A stretch of 64,000 nucleotides of DNA, taken from positions 104,944-168,943 of the forward strand of contig CAZOJI010000003.1 in assembly GCA_964580055.1 (NCBI GenBank), written 5' to 3'. Every line of letters begins with the position of its first letter. Position 1 is the stretch's first letter. Under the pieces are notes generated by a model, which was not told the origin of the DNA, did no database searches, and saw nothing but the letters and a program-made list of their open reading frames with translations. The position numbers and the translations under genes are program-made. Below are positions 1-8,308 of the stretch, in pieces. Source of the DNA: JBDGYW01 sp964580055 (GTDB taxonomy: Bacteria > Gemmatimonadota > Gemmatimonadetes > Gemmatimonadales > GWC2-71-9).

Positions 1-1599
1 CATGAACTGCGAAAGCTGAGAACTCCCGAAAAACGCCTGGATCACTGCACTGACGGTGCGGGCATTCACTAGGTCGTCGAGTGTGATCTTCTCCGGATCA
101 TTGTTTATGCTCATCCGTTCTTTTATCAGCCTGGCCATTCGAGAGAGCCCGACTGAGAACTGGTTCGCGATCAACTCTCCAACGGTGCGCACCCGTCTGT
201 TCCCAAGGTGGTCTATGTCGTCGGTGTAGCCGCGATTCTCGGAAAGATCGAGCAGATACCGAATGATCGCGACGAAGTCCTCTCTCGTGAGAACCGAGTG
301 ATCGGGAGGAATCTTCACCTTCAACCGCTGATTGATCTTGTGGCGCCCGACTCTGCCCAGGTCGTAACGCTTGGGGTTGAAGAAGAGTCTCTCCAGCGCA
401 GCCCTCGCCGTTTCCAGGTTCGGGGCCTCTCCAGGGCGTAGCAGAGAGTAGATTTGTTCGAGAGCCTCGGCCTCGGAGGATGTGGGATCCTTCGCGAGCG
501 TGTGTTTGATGATCTGCGACTCACCTCGCATCGTGGTGATCAGAACGTCGACCTTTACGACACCCGCCTTGAGGAGTTTCTTCCTCAGAGTCAGGGTCAA
601 CTCCTTGCCTGCTTCAGCGAGCACCTCTCCCGTCTCGACATCCGGGACATCGAAAGCGAGAATCTGTTGTTCAGGTTCTTCGCGTATCGTGGTGGGTGGC
701 TCATCATCGCGCAGATCTAAAGGGGCATAGCGGGAAAAGACGGTGATCGAGTCGATTCCAGCCTCACGAAGCGCTTCCAAGGTCCCCTCTGTAAGCTCCT
801 CGGTTTCCCGGATCAGCGGGTCGGAGTCTTCTCCGTCGGGGCAGGGAACGGTCTCGGCGGATATCGCCCCGAGAACCTCACGACGCAGCGTCCGGTCATC
901 GTATTCTTCACTGACATCGATTTGTCTCGTAGCATAGAAGAGTTGCAGTATCTCCGCGTTTGTGCCGTACCCAATGGCTCTCAACAGTGCGGTCGCCGGG
1001 AACTTCTTCTTCTTATCGATGTGGACGTAAACCACGTTGTGGATGTCTACAGTGAATTCCACCCAGGACCCGCGGAAAGGAATGATGCGAGCGTTGAAGA
1101 GACGCTGCCCGTTGGGATGGATGTTCTCCTCGAAAACGACGCCTGGCGACCGGTGTAGCTGCGATACAACCACGCGCTCGGCACCGTTGATCACGAATGT
1201 GCCTAGCGGAGTGAGAATCGGCAGTTCGCCGAGGTACACTTCCTTTTCCAGGATGTTCTTCGGGCGTGTCACTTCCCCTTCTACGGTCTCGTTCACGACC
1301 AGCCTCAGCGTTGCCTTCAACGACGCTGAGTAGGTCATGTCCCTCTCAATGCACTCAGGCACCGTGTACTTCGGTTCGCCGAGAGAAAACGCAACGAATT
1401 CGAGCGAGTAGTTCCCGTTCACATCAGTGATCGGGAAAACCTCCAGAAACACTCGTTCGAGCGCAATATCAGCTCGTTCCGCTTCTTCGTCACGGCGCAG
1501 CAATGCGGCGAACGAATTGGTCTGAATATCCAGCAAGCCCGGCATAGGCATTGCTGAGTCGAGCTTTCCAAAGGAGATGGCGGATAGCTTCTTTGTCAT
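1..1599 (-). CDS. rpoB: RNA polymerase beta subunit, first 533 codons (runs off the window)
   Basis: This is the N-terminal part of the beta subunit of RNA polymerase. The reading frame is open from the ATG at 1599 down to base 1, where the window cuts it. The start reads MTKKLSAISFGKLD, and family landmarks follow: the PGVVFEENIHPNGQ stretch, the LGNRRVRTVGELIANQF stretch, and at the window edge SSQLSQFM, which opens rifampicin-resistance cluster I. It is the last visible gene of the tRNA-tuf-rplKAJL-rpoB superoperon and lies 183 bases after rplL. The lobe-2 region has an ordinary length. rpoC should follow outside the window. The identity is certain. Confidence 0.97.
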   Translation of the reverse strand, partial: MTKKLSAISFGKLDSAMPMPGLLDIQTNSFAALLRRDEEAERADIALERVFLEVFPITDVNGNYSLEFVAFSLGEPKYTVPECIERDMTYSASLKATLRLVVNETVEGEVTRPKNILEKEVYLGELPILTPLGTFVINGAERVVVSQLHRSPGVVFEENIHPNGQRLFNARIIPFRGSWVEFTVDIHNVVYVHIDKKKKFPATALLRAIGYGTNAEILQLFYATRQIDVSEEYDDRTLRREVLGAISAETVPCPDGEDSDPLIRETEELTEGTLEALREAGIDSITVFSRYAPLDLRDDEPPTTIREEPEQQILAFDVPDVETGEVLAEAGKELTLTLRKKLLKAGVVKVDVLITTMRGESQIIKHTLAKDPTSSEAEALEQIYSLLRPGEAPNLETARAALERLFFNPKRYDLGRVGRHKINQRLKVKIPPDHSVLTREDFVAIIRYLLDLSENRGYTDDIDHLGNRRVRTVGELIANQFSVGLSRMARLIKERMSINNDPEKITLDDLVNARTVSAVIQAFFGSSQLSQFM

Positions 1600-1623
1600 T
1601 TCAATTCCCCAGACACTACAGAC

Positions 1624-1676
1624 GGCCCCGCCCAGCTACGCTCGGCCATCTGGCCGAGGGAGTCAGCAACGGGGCT
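1624..1676 (-). promoter_or_regulatory. Two-tier hairpin in the rplL-rpoB intergenic region
   Basis: The 183-base spacer between rplL and rpoB holds a perfect 7-bp stem with a 4-base loop (arms 1641-1647 and 1652-1658). It is enclosed by a 6-bp GC stem (1625-1630 with 1670-1675). A second 6-bp hairpin lies closer to rplL (arms 1749-1754 and 1767-1772). There is no U-run, so it is not a standard terminator. In many bacteria this spacer carries a partial attenuator or RNase III processing site that sets the ratio of ribosomal protein to polymerase. That role is inferred here from position and structure only. Confidence 0.45.
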
Positions 1677-1782
1677 CGCTGCACGAGCGGATTTTTTCGT
1701 GATCCGTAGATCCATACCGACTCAGTTGAAGGTGACCGATTGCTCGAAGTCCCCAGGTCCTCCGATGGGGACTGTTGCAGGT

Positions 1783-2175
1783 CTACTTCAACTCGACGGT
1801 AGCGCCCTGCTCCTCGAGCTTCTGTTTGATGCTCTCAGCCTCATCTTTGCCGATTTCTTCCTTGACATTGCTCGGAGCCGAATCCACCAACTCCTTCGCT
1901 TCCTTCAACCCGAGCGACGTTACTTCGCGGACGGCTTTGATTACCTGGATCTTCTTGGAACCGACATCTTTGAGGACTACGGTGAATTCGGTCTTCTCTT
2001 CGGCCTCTGCAGCGACCTCACCAGGAACCGCACCTGGAGCGGCCGCCACCGGAGCGGCCGCCACCGTCACATTAAACTTCTCTTTGAAAGCCTCAACCAG
2101 ATCGGCCAGCTCCATAACTGACATGTTACCGATTGCGTCGAGGATTTCTTCCTTGTTCAGGGTCTTTGTTGCCAT
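1783..2175 (-). CDS. rplL: Ribosomal protein bL12 (L7/L12)
   Basis: This is the stalk protein of the 50S subunit that recruits translational GTPases. Its 130 residues have the family layout: an N-terminal dimerisation helix (KEEILDAIGNMSVMELADLV), an Ala/Pro/Gly-rich hinge at about residues 38-58, and the C-terminal domain with VGSKKIQVIKAVRE and LGLKEAKELVD. The length is normal. It follows rplJ by 12 bases in the same operon. The identity is certain. Confidence 0.97.
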   Translation of the reverse strand: MATKTLNKEEILDAIGNMSVMELADLVEAFKEKFNVTVAAAPVAAAPGAVPGEVAAEAEEKTEFTVVLKDVGSKKIQVIKAVREVTSLGLKEAKELVDSAPSNVKEEIGKDEAESIKQKLEEQGATVELK

Positions 2176-2187
2176 CTCGTTTCTCTC

Positions 2188-2721
2188 TCAAGCCTGAGGT
2201 TCAGCAATGGCGCGTTGCTCCCGAAGCGCTTCGAGCACGCCAACCATTTGGTACATCAATCCGTCGAGTGCGCCCACGAATTCCTGCAGCGGCGACTGCA
2301 TTAGGCCCGCCAACTGCCCCAACATCTCGTCACGGGATGGCAAGGAGGCAAGCCTCTTGACATCGCCTCCCGTGACTCGCTGGCCGTCTAACAGACCCGC
2401 CTTGACCGTGAAGCTCTCATGTTTCTTGGAAAAGTCAGCGAGTAGCTGCGCGGCCACTATTGGGTCTTCACCTGCAAACACCAACGCGGTCGGGCCTTCG
2501 AGAACATCCTCCACACCTGTGACCGAAGCTGCTTCGAAAGCACGCAAGGCCAACGTGTTCTTGACGACGGCGTATTCGACACCAGCGGCGCGAAGCTTCC
2601 GTCTGAAATCCGTGATCGACTTCACCGTCACACCAGTGAAGTCGGTTAGGTATATGTTAGGAGATTCGGTGAGTCTCTCCGTCAACTTGGCTACGATCGT
2701 ACCCTTCTGTTCGCGGTTCAT
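2188..2721 (-). CDS. rplJ: Ribosomal protein uL10
   Basis: This is the base of the ribosomal stalk. It binds 23S rRNA through its N-terminal domain and bL12 dimers through its C-terminal helix. The protein has 177 residues. The N-terminal motif DFTGVTVKSITDFRRKLR and the VKNTLALRAF segment are typical. The C-terminal helix (residues ~145-170) is the L12-binding part. The start ATG overlaps the rplA stop in an ATGA arrangement, which points to translational coupling. No separate L10 autoregulatory leader can be seen, because there is no space upstream. Confidence 0.96.
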   Translation of the reverse strand: MNREQKGTIVAKLTERLTESPNIYLTDFTGVTVKSITDFRRKLRAAGVEYAVVKNTLALRAFEAASVTGVEDVLEGPTALVFAGEDPIVAAQLLADFSKKHESFTVKAGLLDGQRVTGGDVKRLASLPSRDEMLGQLAGLMQSPLQEFVGALDGLMYQMVGVLEALREQRAIAEPQA

Positions 2722-3407
2722 CTGTACCCCGCCGTATCGACCCTCACACCGGGTCCCATCGTACTGGAAACCGTCACCGATCGAACATAGGTGCCTTTCG
2801 CGGCTGCCGGTTTCGCACGGACGACGGACTCCATGAACGCCTTCAAGTTTTCCTGCAGTTGATCTGGCGTGAACGACACCTTGCCGACTGGCGCGTGCAG
2901 ATTGCCAGTCTTGTCCACGCGAAACTCTATCTTGCCGCCTTTCACATCGGTCACTGCGCGTTCCACGTCCATTGTGACCGTTCCGGACTTGGGATTAGGC
3001 ATCAGGCCACGAGGGCCGAGTATTCTGCCCAATTGCCCGACTTGTGCCATCATGTCCGGAGTGGCGATGACGACGTCGCACTCCAGCCAGCCGTCTTTGA
3101 TCTTGTCGACATACTCAGGCCCTACAAAATCGGCGCCGGCCGCTTCGGCCTCCTTGGCCTTGTCTCCCTGAGCAATCACCAGGACGCGCACTGTCTTTCC
3201 GGTACCATGCGGCAGCACGACAGTGCCACGCACTATCTGGTCTGCATGCCTGGGATCGACTCCAAGATAAACCGACACTTCCACGGTCTCATCGAATTTT
3301 GCGAACGACGCCGTTTTTACCGTACCCAACGCTTCGAGCGGCTCGTACGTGCGCATACGGTCCACGGTGGCGACTGCCGAACGGTATTTCTTGCCCGTCC
3401 TAGCCAT
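2718..3407 (-). CDS. rplA: Ribosomal protein uL1
   Basis: This is the L1-stalk protein, which binds 23S rRNA near the E site and in many bacteria represses its own rplKA mRNA. Its 229 residues are the usual length. Family motifs include LPHGTGKTVRVLV, GADFVGPEY, LGPRGLMPNPKSGTV and the C-terminal YVRSVTVSSTMGPGVRVD. Its ATG shares one base with the rplK stop codon (TAATG), so the pair is coupled. Confidence 0.97.
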   Translation of the reverse strand: MARTGKKYRSAVATVDRMRTYEPLEALGTVKTASFAKFDETVEVSVYLGVDPRHADQIVRGTVVLPHGTGKTVRVLVIAQGDKAKEAEAAGADFVGPEYVDKIKDGWLECDVVIATPDMMAQVGQLGRILGPRGLMPNPKSGTVTMDVERAVTDVKGGKIEFRVDKTGNLHAPVGKVSFTPDQLQENLKAFMESVVRAKPAAAKGTYVRSVTVSSTMGPGVRVDTAGYR

Positions 3408-3838
3408 TAGCCCTTCACCTCGATACCCATTGACCGTGCCGTGCCCTGGACGACGCTCATCGCCGCATCGATATCGTTGACGTTGAGGTCGGGCATCTTG
3501 ACCTCCGCGATCTTGCGCACCTGTTCCAGCGTAACGTTACCCACCTTCTCCCGATTGGACGTCGGAGAGCCTTTTTCTATTCCAGCCTCCTTGCGAAGCA
3601 GAAAAGCCGCCGGGGGCGTCTTCAGGTCAAATGAAAAGCTTCGGTCCGGATGAATGTAGATTTCCACTGGTACAACCGTCCCGGCCTGGCTCTGAGTCCT
3701 AGAGTTGTACTGCTTACAGAAGTCCATGATATTTACGCCGTGCGGACCCAAAGCGGTTCCAACAGGCGGGGCGGGTGTTGCTTGCCCTGCCACGATCTGC
3801 AGCTTGACAAGCGCAATCACTCTTTTCTTGGTAGCCAT
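3407..3838 (-). CDS. rplK: Ribosomal protein uL11
   Basis: This is the GTPase-centre protein of the 50S subunit, needed for stringent activation of RelA. It has 143 residues. The N-terminal domain carries the proline-rich segment PAPPVGTALGPHGVNIMDF, and the C-terminal rRNA-binding domain ends with AMSVVQGTARSMGIEVKG. It sits between nusG and rplA, the standard order. A 63-base spacer separates it from nusG. Confidence 0.97.
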   Translation of the reverse strand: MATKKRVIALVKLQIVAGQATPAPPVGTALGPHGVNIMDFCKQYNSRTQSQAGTVVPVEIYIHPDRSFSFDLKTPPAAFLLRKEAGIEKGSPTSNREKVGNVTLEQVRKIAEVKMPDLNVNDIDAAMSVVQGTARSMGIEVKG

Positions 3839-3901
3839 CTTACTCCTTACTCGCCGGAGGTTTCATCTCCGGCTCCCACTAGACCCGTGGTTGGGGTGAC
3901 G

Positions 3902-4444
3902 CTAGTGCGCCTTCAACTGCAAATAGTCAAGCTCCACGGTCGTCGGCCTTCCGAAGAGACTAACCGCAACCTTGACCTTCCCCTTTTCGGGAACCACTTC
4001 TTCAACAGTGCCGCTGAACTCGGAGAACGGGCCCTCACTGATCTCGACGACCTGCCCTATCATGAAGGGAATGTCCTCTCGTGCTACTTCAACGTCCGCC
4101 TCGTCCTCGACTCCCAGCAGCCTGTTGACCTCTTCTTGCCGCAACGGCTGCGGCGTCCATCCCTGTCCTACGAACTTTATCACACCCTGGATGTTGTTGA
4201 TCGTATGGAGCGTTGTCTGGTTCATTACCATTTCCACGAGCACATACCCCGGGAACACCTTCCGCTCCACGTTCACCTTCTTGCCGTTCTTGATCTCCAC
4301 GACCTGCTGCGTCGGCACAAGCGCCTGGGATATCAAGCGCTCTTCCTCAGGTTGAGGATCGGCGTTGATGTGCCGTTCGATCAAAGACCGGACCTTGTTC
4401 TCATGACCGGCCGTCGTTTGAATCGCGAACCACTTACGCTCCAA
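3902..4444 (-). CDS. nusG: Transcription elongation/antitermination factor NusG
   Basis: NusG binds RNA polymerase through its NGN domain and Rho or S10 through its KOW domain. The NGN part includes RKWFAIQTTAGHENKV and FPGYVLVEM, and the C-terminal KOW part includes GPFSEFSGTVEEV. An upstream ATG at 4486 lies inside secE, so I place the start at the TTG at 4444. That TTG follows the secE stop and an AGGGAG ribosome site at good spacing, and gives 180 residues, normal for the family. Use of a TTG start is inferred. Confidence 0.93.
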   Translation of the reverse strand: MERKWFAIQTTAGHENKVRSLIERHINADPQPEEERLISQALVPTQQVVEIKNGKKVNVERKVFPGYVLVEMVMNQTTLHTINNIQGVIKFVGQGWTPQPLRQEEVNRLLGVEDEADVEVAREDIPFMIGQVVEISEGPFSEFSGTVEEVVPEKGKVKVAVSLFGRPTTVELDYLQLKAH

Positions 4445-4454
4445 TGAGAACTCC

Positions 4455-4739
4455 CTAACGACCGAAGATCCGGCTGAACAAGTCAATCAGAATCCACTGG
4501 AACAGCAGATCCATCAGGCCGATAATCACACCGACTATGAATACTATGACGATTATCACCAGCGTCGATTTGCGCAGATCCTCCCATGTCGGCCATGAGA
4601 CCTTTCTGATTTCGACCCGTACCTCGCGCAAGTACGCAGAAGACTTCTGGGCGAAAGCGAACAATGGTTGGCGCCAAAAAAGGAGGGCCAAGGCCGCCGA
4701 CAGTAACACCGCTGCCGCAATCAACAAGCCCAAGTCCAC
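4455..4739 (-). CDS. secE: Preprotein translocase subunit SecE
   Basis: This is a small inner-membrane subunit of the SecYEG channel. The family motif LREVRVEIRKVSWPTWEDLRKST is followed by one strongly hydrophobic segment (VIIVIVFIVGVIIGLMDLL). An additional hydrophobic stretch at the N-terminus (LGLLIAAAVLLSAALALLF) gives two membrane segments. A longer frame from 4799 would overlap rpmG by 58 bases. The GTG at 4739, directly after the rpmG stop and preceded by AAGGAG, is the better start (94 residues). Confidence 0.92.
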   Translation of the reverse strand: MDLGLLIAAAVLLSAALALLFWRQPLFAFAQKSSAYLREVRVEIRKVSWPTWEDLRKSTLVIIVIVFIVGVIIGLMDLLFQWILIDLFSRIFGR

Positions 4740-4741
4740 GG

Positions 4742-4894
4742 TTACTTCGTCTCCTTGTGAAGCTTGTGAGCGCCGCATCGAGGGCAGTACTTCCGCCACT
4801 CGACCCGCTGCGGGTGCTTGCGTCTATTCTTGTTGGTGTGGTAGTTCCGACTCTTGCAGTCGGTACACTCCATGATGACTCTGTCTCGCGGCAT
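4742..4894 (-). CDS. rpmG: Ribosomal protein bL33
   Basis: This 50-residue protein is easily missed because it is so short. It reads MPRDRVIMECTDCKSRNYHT at the start and ends with YCPRCGAHKLHKETK. Both CXXC pairs (CTDC and CPRC) are present, so this is the zinc-binding form of L33. It lies between tuf and secE, a conserved position. The stop codon is three bases before the secE GTG. Confidence 0.95.
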   Translation of the reverse strand: MPRDRVIMECTDCKSRNYHTNKNRRKHPQRVEWRKYCPRCGAHKLHKETK

Positions 4895-4939
4895 CTAGAT
4901 CCTCACGTGTCTTCGCCGACAGACGGCCTCCCGGCCACC

Positions 4940-5147
4940 CTACTCGATGATATTGGTTACGACGCCGGCGCCGACGGTGCGTCCGCCCTCGCGANNNNNN
5001 NNNNNNNNNNNNNNNNNNNNNNNNNNNNNNNNNNNNNNNNNNNNNNNNNNNNNNNNNNNNNNNNNNNNNNNNNNNNNNNNNNNNNNNNNNNNNNATCGTA
5101 CCTACGTTCACATGCGGCTTCGTACGCTCAAACTTTTCCTTAGCCAT
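4940..5147 (-). CDS. tuf: Elongation factor Tu, middle lost in an assembly gap
   Basis: Only the two ends of EF-Tu are visible. From the ATG at 5147 the frame reads MAKEKFERTKPHVNVGT, the standard EF-Tu N-terminus. Before the TAG at 4940 it reads GRTVGAGVVTNIIE, the standard C-terminus. Between them are 100 unknown bases. EF-Tu is about 395-400 residues, so roughly 1.1 kb should be here: the gap is shown at a placeholder length and the reading frame across it means nothing. The gene lies between tRNA-Thr(GGT) and rpmG. Confidence 0.93.
4995..5094. other. Assembly gap (100 N)
   Basis: These are exactly 100 unknown bases, the usual placeholder for a scaffold gap. It lies inside tuf, a gene often present in two near-identical copies, which commonly breaks short-read assemblies. 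A second tuf elsewhere in the genome is therefore likely, but this is an inference. Confidence 0.98.
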
Positions 5148-5219
5148 GGCGCGGTTTCCTGGTGATTTTATTGAGCCGTTCCTATCATTGCCGACCTCAC
5201 TAACCCCCTCACCACCACA

Positions 5220-5292
<73 letters not shown>

Positions 5293-5299
5293 AACTCTA

Positions 5300-5373
5300 A
5301 GCGGGCGACGGGACTCGAACCCGCGACCCTCAGCTTGGAAGGCTGATGCTCTACCAGTCTGAGCTACACCCGC
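5300..5373 (-). tRNA. tRNA-Gly (TCC)
   Basis: The acceptor arms are GCGGGTG and CGCCCGC with a U discriminator. The D-arm is AGCTCAGACTGGTAGAGC. The anticodon loop TTCCAAG gives anticodon TCC. The T-arm is GGGTTCGAGTCCC. It sits seven bases upstream of tRNA-Thr(GGT) in transcription order. CCA is not encoded. Confidence 0.96.
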
Positions 5374-5484
5374 GAACTCCACTGCCAACCATCGGCATTC
5401 ACCGGCGCCTCGCCGACTCAGCTCATCTCACGCCTCAAAAACGTGTCCTTCGGCCGCCAGCCGCTCGAAGCCGTCAATATCAAA

Positions 5485-5567
5485 TGGTGGGGGTAGGATT
5501 CGAACCTACGTAGGCATTCGCCGGCAGATTTACAGTCTGCTCCCTTTAGCCACTCGGGCACCCCACC
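5485..5567 (-). tRNA. tRNA-Tyr (GTA)
   Basis: This is a class II tRNA with a long variable arm. The acceptor arms are GGTGGGG and CCCCACC, the D-region is GCCCGAGTGGCTAAAGGG, and the anticodon stem-loop CAGACTGTAAATCTG gives GTA. The T-arm is TAGGTTCGAATCCTA. The discriminator is A. Confidence 0.96.
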
Positions 5568-5666
5568 GTGCCCAAGGCCGCCCCAATCACTAGGCCACCC
5601 TGCACTGAAGTCGGGGTGGATATCTCGTGAGGAACGGCTATCGCTCCAGATTTAATGATCTGATGG

Positions 5667-5739
5667 AGCTGACGAAGGGACTCGAACCCCCAACCTGCTG
5701 ATTACAAATCAGCTGCTCTACCAATTGAGCTACGTCAGC
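5667..5739 (-). tRNA. tRNA-Thr (TGT)
   Basis: The acceptor arms are GCTGACG and CGTCAGC, the D-arm is GCTCAATTGGTAGAGC, and the anticodon loop TTGTAAT gives anticodon TGT. The T-arm is GGGTTCGAGTCCC. It is the first gene of the superoperon. The order Thr(TGT)-Tyr-Gly(TCC)-Thr(GGT)-tuf is the same as in the E. coli thrU-tyrU-glyT-thrT-tufB operon. Confidence 0.96.
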
Positions 5740-5765
5740 GCCAGGCCAAACTTCCCGAGTCTGGT

Positions 5766-5794
5766 ACGATAACCAGGGCATTCCGGTGAGTCAA
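5766..5794 (-). promoter_or_regulatory. Promoter of the tRNA-tuf superoperon
   Basis: On the minus strand a TTGACT -35 box (5789-5794) is separated by exactly 17 bases from a TATCGT -10 box (5766-5771). Transcription would start near 5759, about 20 bases before tRNA-Thr(TGT). Position and spacing fit a housekeeping sigma promoter. Confidence 0.65.
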
Positions 5795-5831
5795 CTGTAG
5801 ATTTCACTGCAACTTGCGAAGCGTTCGCGAG

Positions 5832-7271
5832 CTATCGCGTAACCAATCGCCAGCGAGGCCCCTGGGGAGTATCCTCGATCTCTATTCCCTTTTCCGCCAG
5901 CCTAGCTCGGATTTCGTCTGCCGTCGAGAAATTCTTGCTTTTGCGAGCCGACTCACGGACCGCCAGGAGTTCGTTCACCCAGGCCTCGAGATCTGAATCG
6001 AACGCGGCCGCTGTCGGTAAGAGATCCAGAACTCCCATTTGGCGGTCGAACGCTTCGAGTGCGCACGCTGCGTCATCAGGAGTCCAACTGCCCTCGTCGA
6101 GTTCGCGGTTGCCCGAACGGGTGAAGCTGAAAACTGCCGCGAGCGCTCTCGGGGCGTTCAGATCGTCGTTGAGCGCAGACCTTACGTTCTCCTCCAGTTC
6201 TGTCACAATCGGCGGGACCGAGTTTGAATCACTTCTGCCCCCCGGCGCAGACTCGCACAGTCGATCTCGAAACTCACCTAACCTTCTTACGCCCTCCGAT
6301 GCCGATTCGAGCGCCTCGTCACCAAACTTCAGCTGCTGACGGTAGTGGGTCGAGAAGTACAGCGCCCTCACCGCCGCAGCATCCACTCCTTCCTGCCTGA
6401 GGTCACGTGCGGTCAGCGTGTTTCCGTACCGCTTCGACATCTTCGTGCCACCGATGGTGAGGAATTCCCCATGCAACCAGTACCGCGCGAACGGCTCGCC
6501 GGTCGCTGCTTCCGATTGCGCGATCTCGTTCTCGTGATGAGGAAAAACCAGGTCTACACCACCTGCGTGAATGTCCAACGTCTTGACGTCGTACCGGGCC
6601 TCCAATTCACTGAGTGCGATTGCGGAGCATTCCAGGTGCCAACCCGGCCGCCCCCGCCCAAACGGCGCATCCCATACGGCTCCAACAGCTGCGTCCTGTT
6701 CGCTCCCAGCCTTCCAAAGCGCGAAATCGCGAGCATCGTCCTTCGAGTAATCGTCGCTTGCAACGCGAGCACCGGCTTTCAGCTCTTGCTTCTGGAGTCG
6801 GGACAGTCTCCCGTAAGCTTCGAACTTATCGACAGCGTAATACACGGATCCGTCGTCTCCTCGGTACGCAAGCCCTCGTTCCAGGAGCTGCTCCACCAGG
6901 CCGATCATCGCCTCCACGCTGGCTGTGGCTCGAGGGTAGACGGATGCCGGTTGGATCCGCAGGTATTCACAATCTTCGTGGAAAGCACGTATGTACTCTG
7001 CGGTATGCTCGTGCAGCGTGACGCCAGCCTGCGCCGCAGCTTTGATGGTGCGATCGTCGACGTCCGTGAGGTTCATGATCTGAAACACCTCGTAACCCAG
7101 CGACTCCAAGTATCTGCGTAACAAGTCCTCGAACAAGAAGGTCCTGAAATTGCCAATGTGAGCGTAGCTGTATACCGTGGGTCCACAGGTATACATCGTC
7201 ACGCGTCCGGGATGCACTGGCTCGAATAACTCAATCTGGCGAGAGAGCGTGTTGTAGAGCCTCAGGCCCAT
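5832..7271 (-). CDS. cysS: Cysteinyl-tRNA synthetase
   Basis: This is a class I synthetase that charges tRNA-Cys. It has 479 residues. Visible landmarks are the TCGPTVYSYAHIGN segment (zinc ligand Cys and HIGH-like HIGN), the WHLECSAIA segment with the second zinc Cys, DLVFPHHENEIAQSE with the His ligands, and the KMSKR loop (GGTKMSKRYGN). The C-terminus has the usual helical domain ending ADEIRARLAEKGIEIEDTPQG. It lies upstream of the tRNA superoperon on the same strand, but the promoter at 5766 suggests independent transcription. Confidence 0.97.
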   Translation of the reverse strand: MGLRLYNTLSRQIELFEPVHPGRVTMYTCGPTVYSYAHIGNFRTFLFEDLLRRYLESLGYEVFQIMNLTDVDDRTIKAAAQAGVTLHEHTAEYIRAFHEDCEYLRIQPASVYPRATASVEAMIGLVEQLLERGLAYRGDDGSVYYAVDKFEAYGRLSRLQKQELKAGARVASDDYSKDDARDFALWKAGSEQDAAVGAVWDAPFGRGRPGWHLECSAIALSELEARYDVKTLDIHAGGVDLVFPHHENEIAQSEAATGEPFARYWLHGEFLTIGGTKMSKRYGNTLTARDLRQEGVDAAAVRALYFSTHYRQQLKFGDEALESASEGVRRLGEFRDRLCESAPGGRSDSNSVPPIVTELEENVRSALNDDLNAPRALAAVFSFTRSGNRELDEGSWTPDDAACALEAFDRQMGVLDLLPTAAAFDSDLEAWVNELLAVRESARKSKNFSTADEIRARLAEKGIEIEDTPQGPRWRLVTR

Positions 7272-7384
7272 CTTCTGATATCCCCTTTTTGCTCGCTACC
7301 GGGCAACCAGCCAGGAACCTATGAGGGTTTGAACGGGGCGTCAACGATCCCGGCCACAGCTGAACAACCGCGAAAACGGGTGCC

Positions 7385-8308
7385 TCAAACTGCATCCCCC
7401 GATTCGGCCGCCACGTCGATCAGGATGTCCTCCAGCGCACGGTATCGCACGCGTGATGCAGACACGGGGATTCTTTCAGACCTGCACGCTGCGATAGCCT
7501 GCTCGACCGTGACTCCGCGAGTCAATGGAATCGCGACCCCTTCCTCAGTCATCATCGCACCCGGAAACCGGTCCAACAGCCGGTCTCGGATTCGCGCTCC
7601 CGAACCGGAAATTGATAATTCCGCTACCCGTTCGCTCGCGAGTCGCGCTACGTTCACGTCAGCAACCAGCTTACCTTCCCACAGAATCAGCACCCGTGTG
7701 GCTAACCGCTCCAGAGCCGAAAGATCGTGGGAGGCAATCAACACCATTCTCCCCATCGTCGCCAGTTTGGCGATCGTTCTCCTCAGTTGGCGGGCCACTA
7801 TCGGGTCAATACCGCTGAGAGCCTCGTCGAGAACCAGCACGGTTGAACCGGCGATCGCCGCGGTTGCAAGCGCCAACTGCTGCACCATGCCGCGTGAATA
7901 CTGAGATATGCGGCGCCCTACGAAATCTCCAAGGCAAGAGACCTCGAGCGCCCATTGCAACAGAGCAGTCCGTTCACGCGGATGAGACGATCTGTGGGCG
8001 GCCAGGTATTTGAGCCACTCCACACCAGAGAGATCGCCCGGCAGTAGGGGCGGATCACCGACGTATCCCACCGCCCTGCGTGCCTTCCGCGTGCCAACCC
8101 GCAAACCGGCTACATAAGCCTCTCCCGAGGTCGGCCTTGTCTCACCGGCAATCAACCGAAGCAACGTGGTCTTCCCTGCTCCATTCGGTCCGATAACGCC
8201 TACGACTTCTCCGCTCTGACACTCGAAAGAGCACTCATGCAGCGCAACTCGGCGGCGGCCTCGCGACCCGTACTGCTTGCGCGCGCGGTCCAGTATCAGT
8301 GTCGTCAC
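7385..8308 (-). CDS. ABC transporter ATP-binding protein
   Basis: This is the ATPase subunit of an ABC exporter of unknown substrate. Residues 1-~215 form the nucleotide-binding domain: Walker A GPNGAGKT, a degenerate signature YSRGM in place of LSGGQ, Walker B VLVLDEALSG, and the switch His in IASHD. The last ~90 residues are an extra domain without a recognised motif, as seen in some exporter ATPases. The GTG start overlaps the stop of the upstream permease (GTGA), so the two are translationally coupled. The substrate cannot be told from sequence. Confidence 0.88.
   Translation of the reverse strand: MTTLILDRARKQYGSRGRRRVALHECSFECQSGEVVGVIGPNGAGKTTLLRLIAGETRPTSGEAYVAGLRVGTRKARRAVGYVGDPPLLPGDLSGVEWLKYLAAHRSSHPRERTALLQWALEVSCLGDFVGRRISQYSRGMVQQLALATAAIAGSTVLVLDEALSGIDPIVARQLRRTIAKLATMGRMVLIASHDLSALERLATRVLILWEGKLVADVNVARLASERVAELSISGSGARIRDRLLDRFPGAMMTEEGVAIPLTRGVTVEQAIAACRSERIPVSASRVRYRALEDILIDVAAESGDAV

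Noticed and set aside
4744..4799. ATG at 4799 as the secE start
   Set aside because: It overlaps rpmG by 58 bases. The GTG at 4739 with AAGGAG gives a normal SecE.
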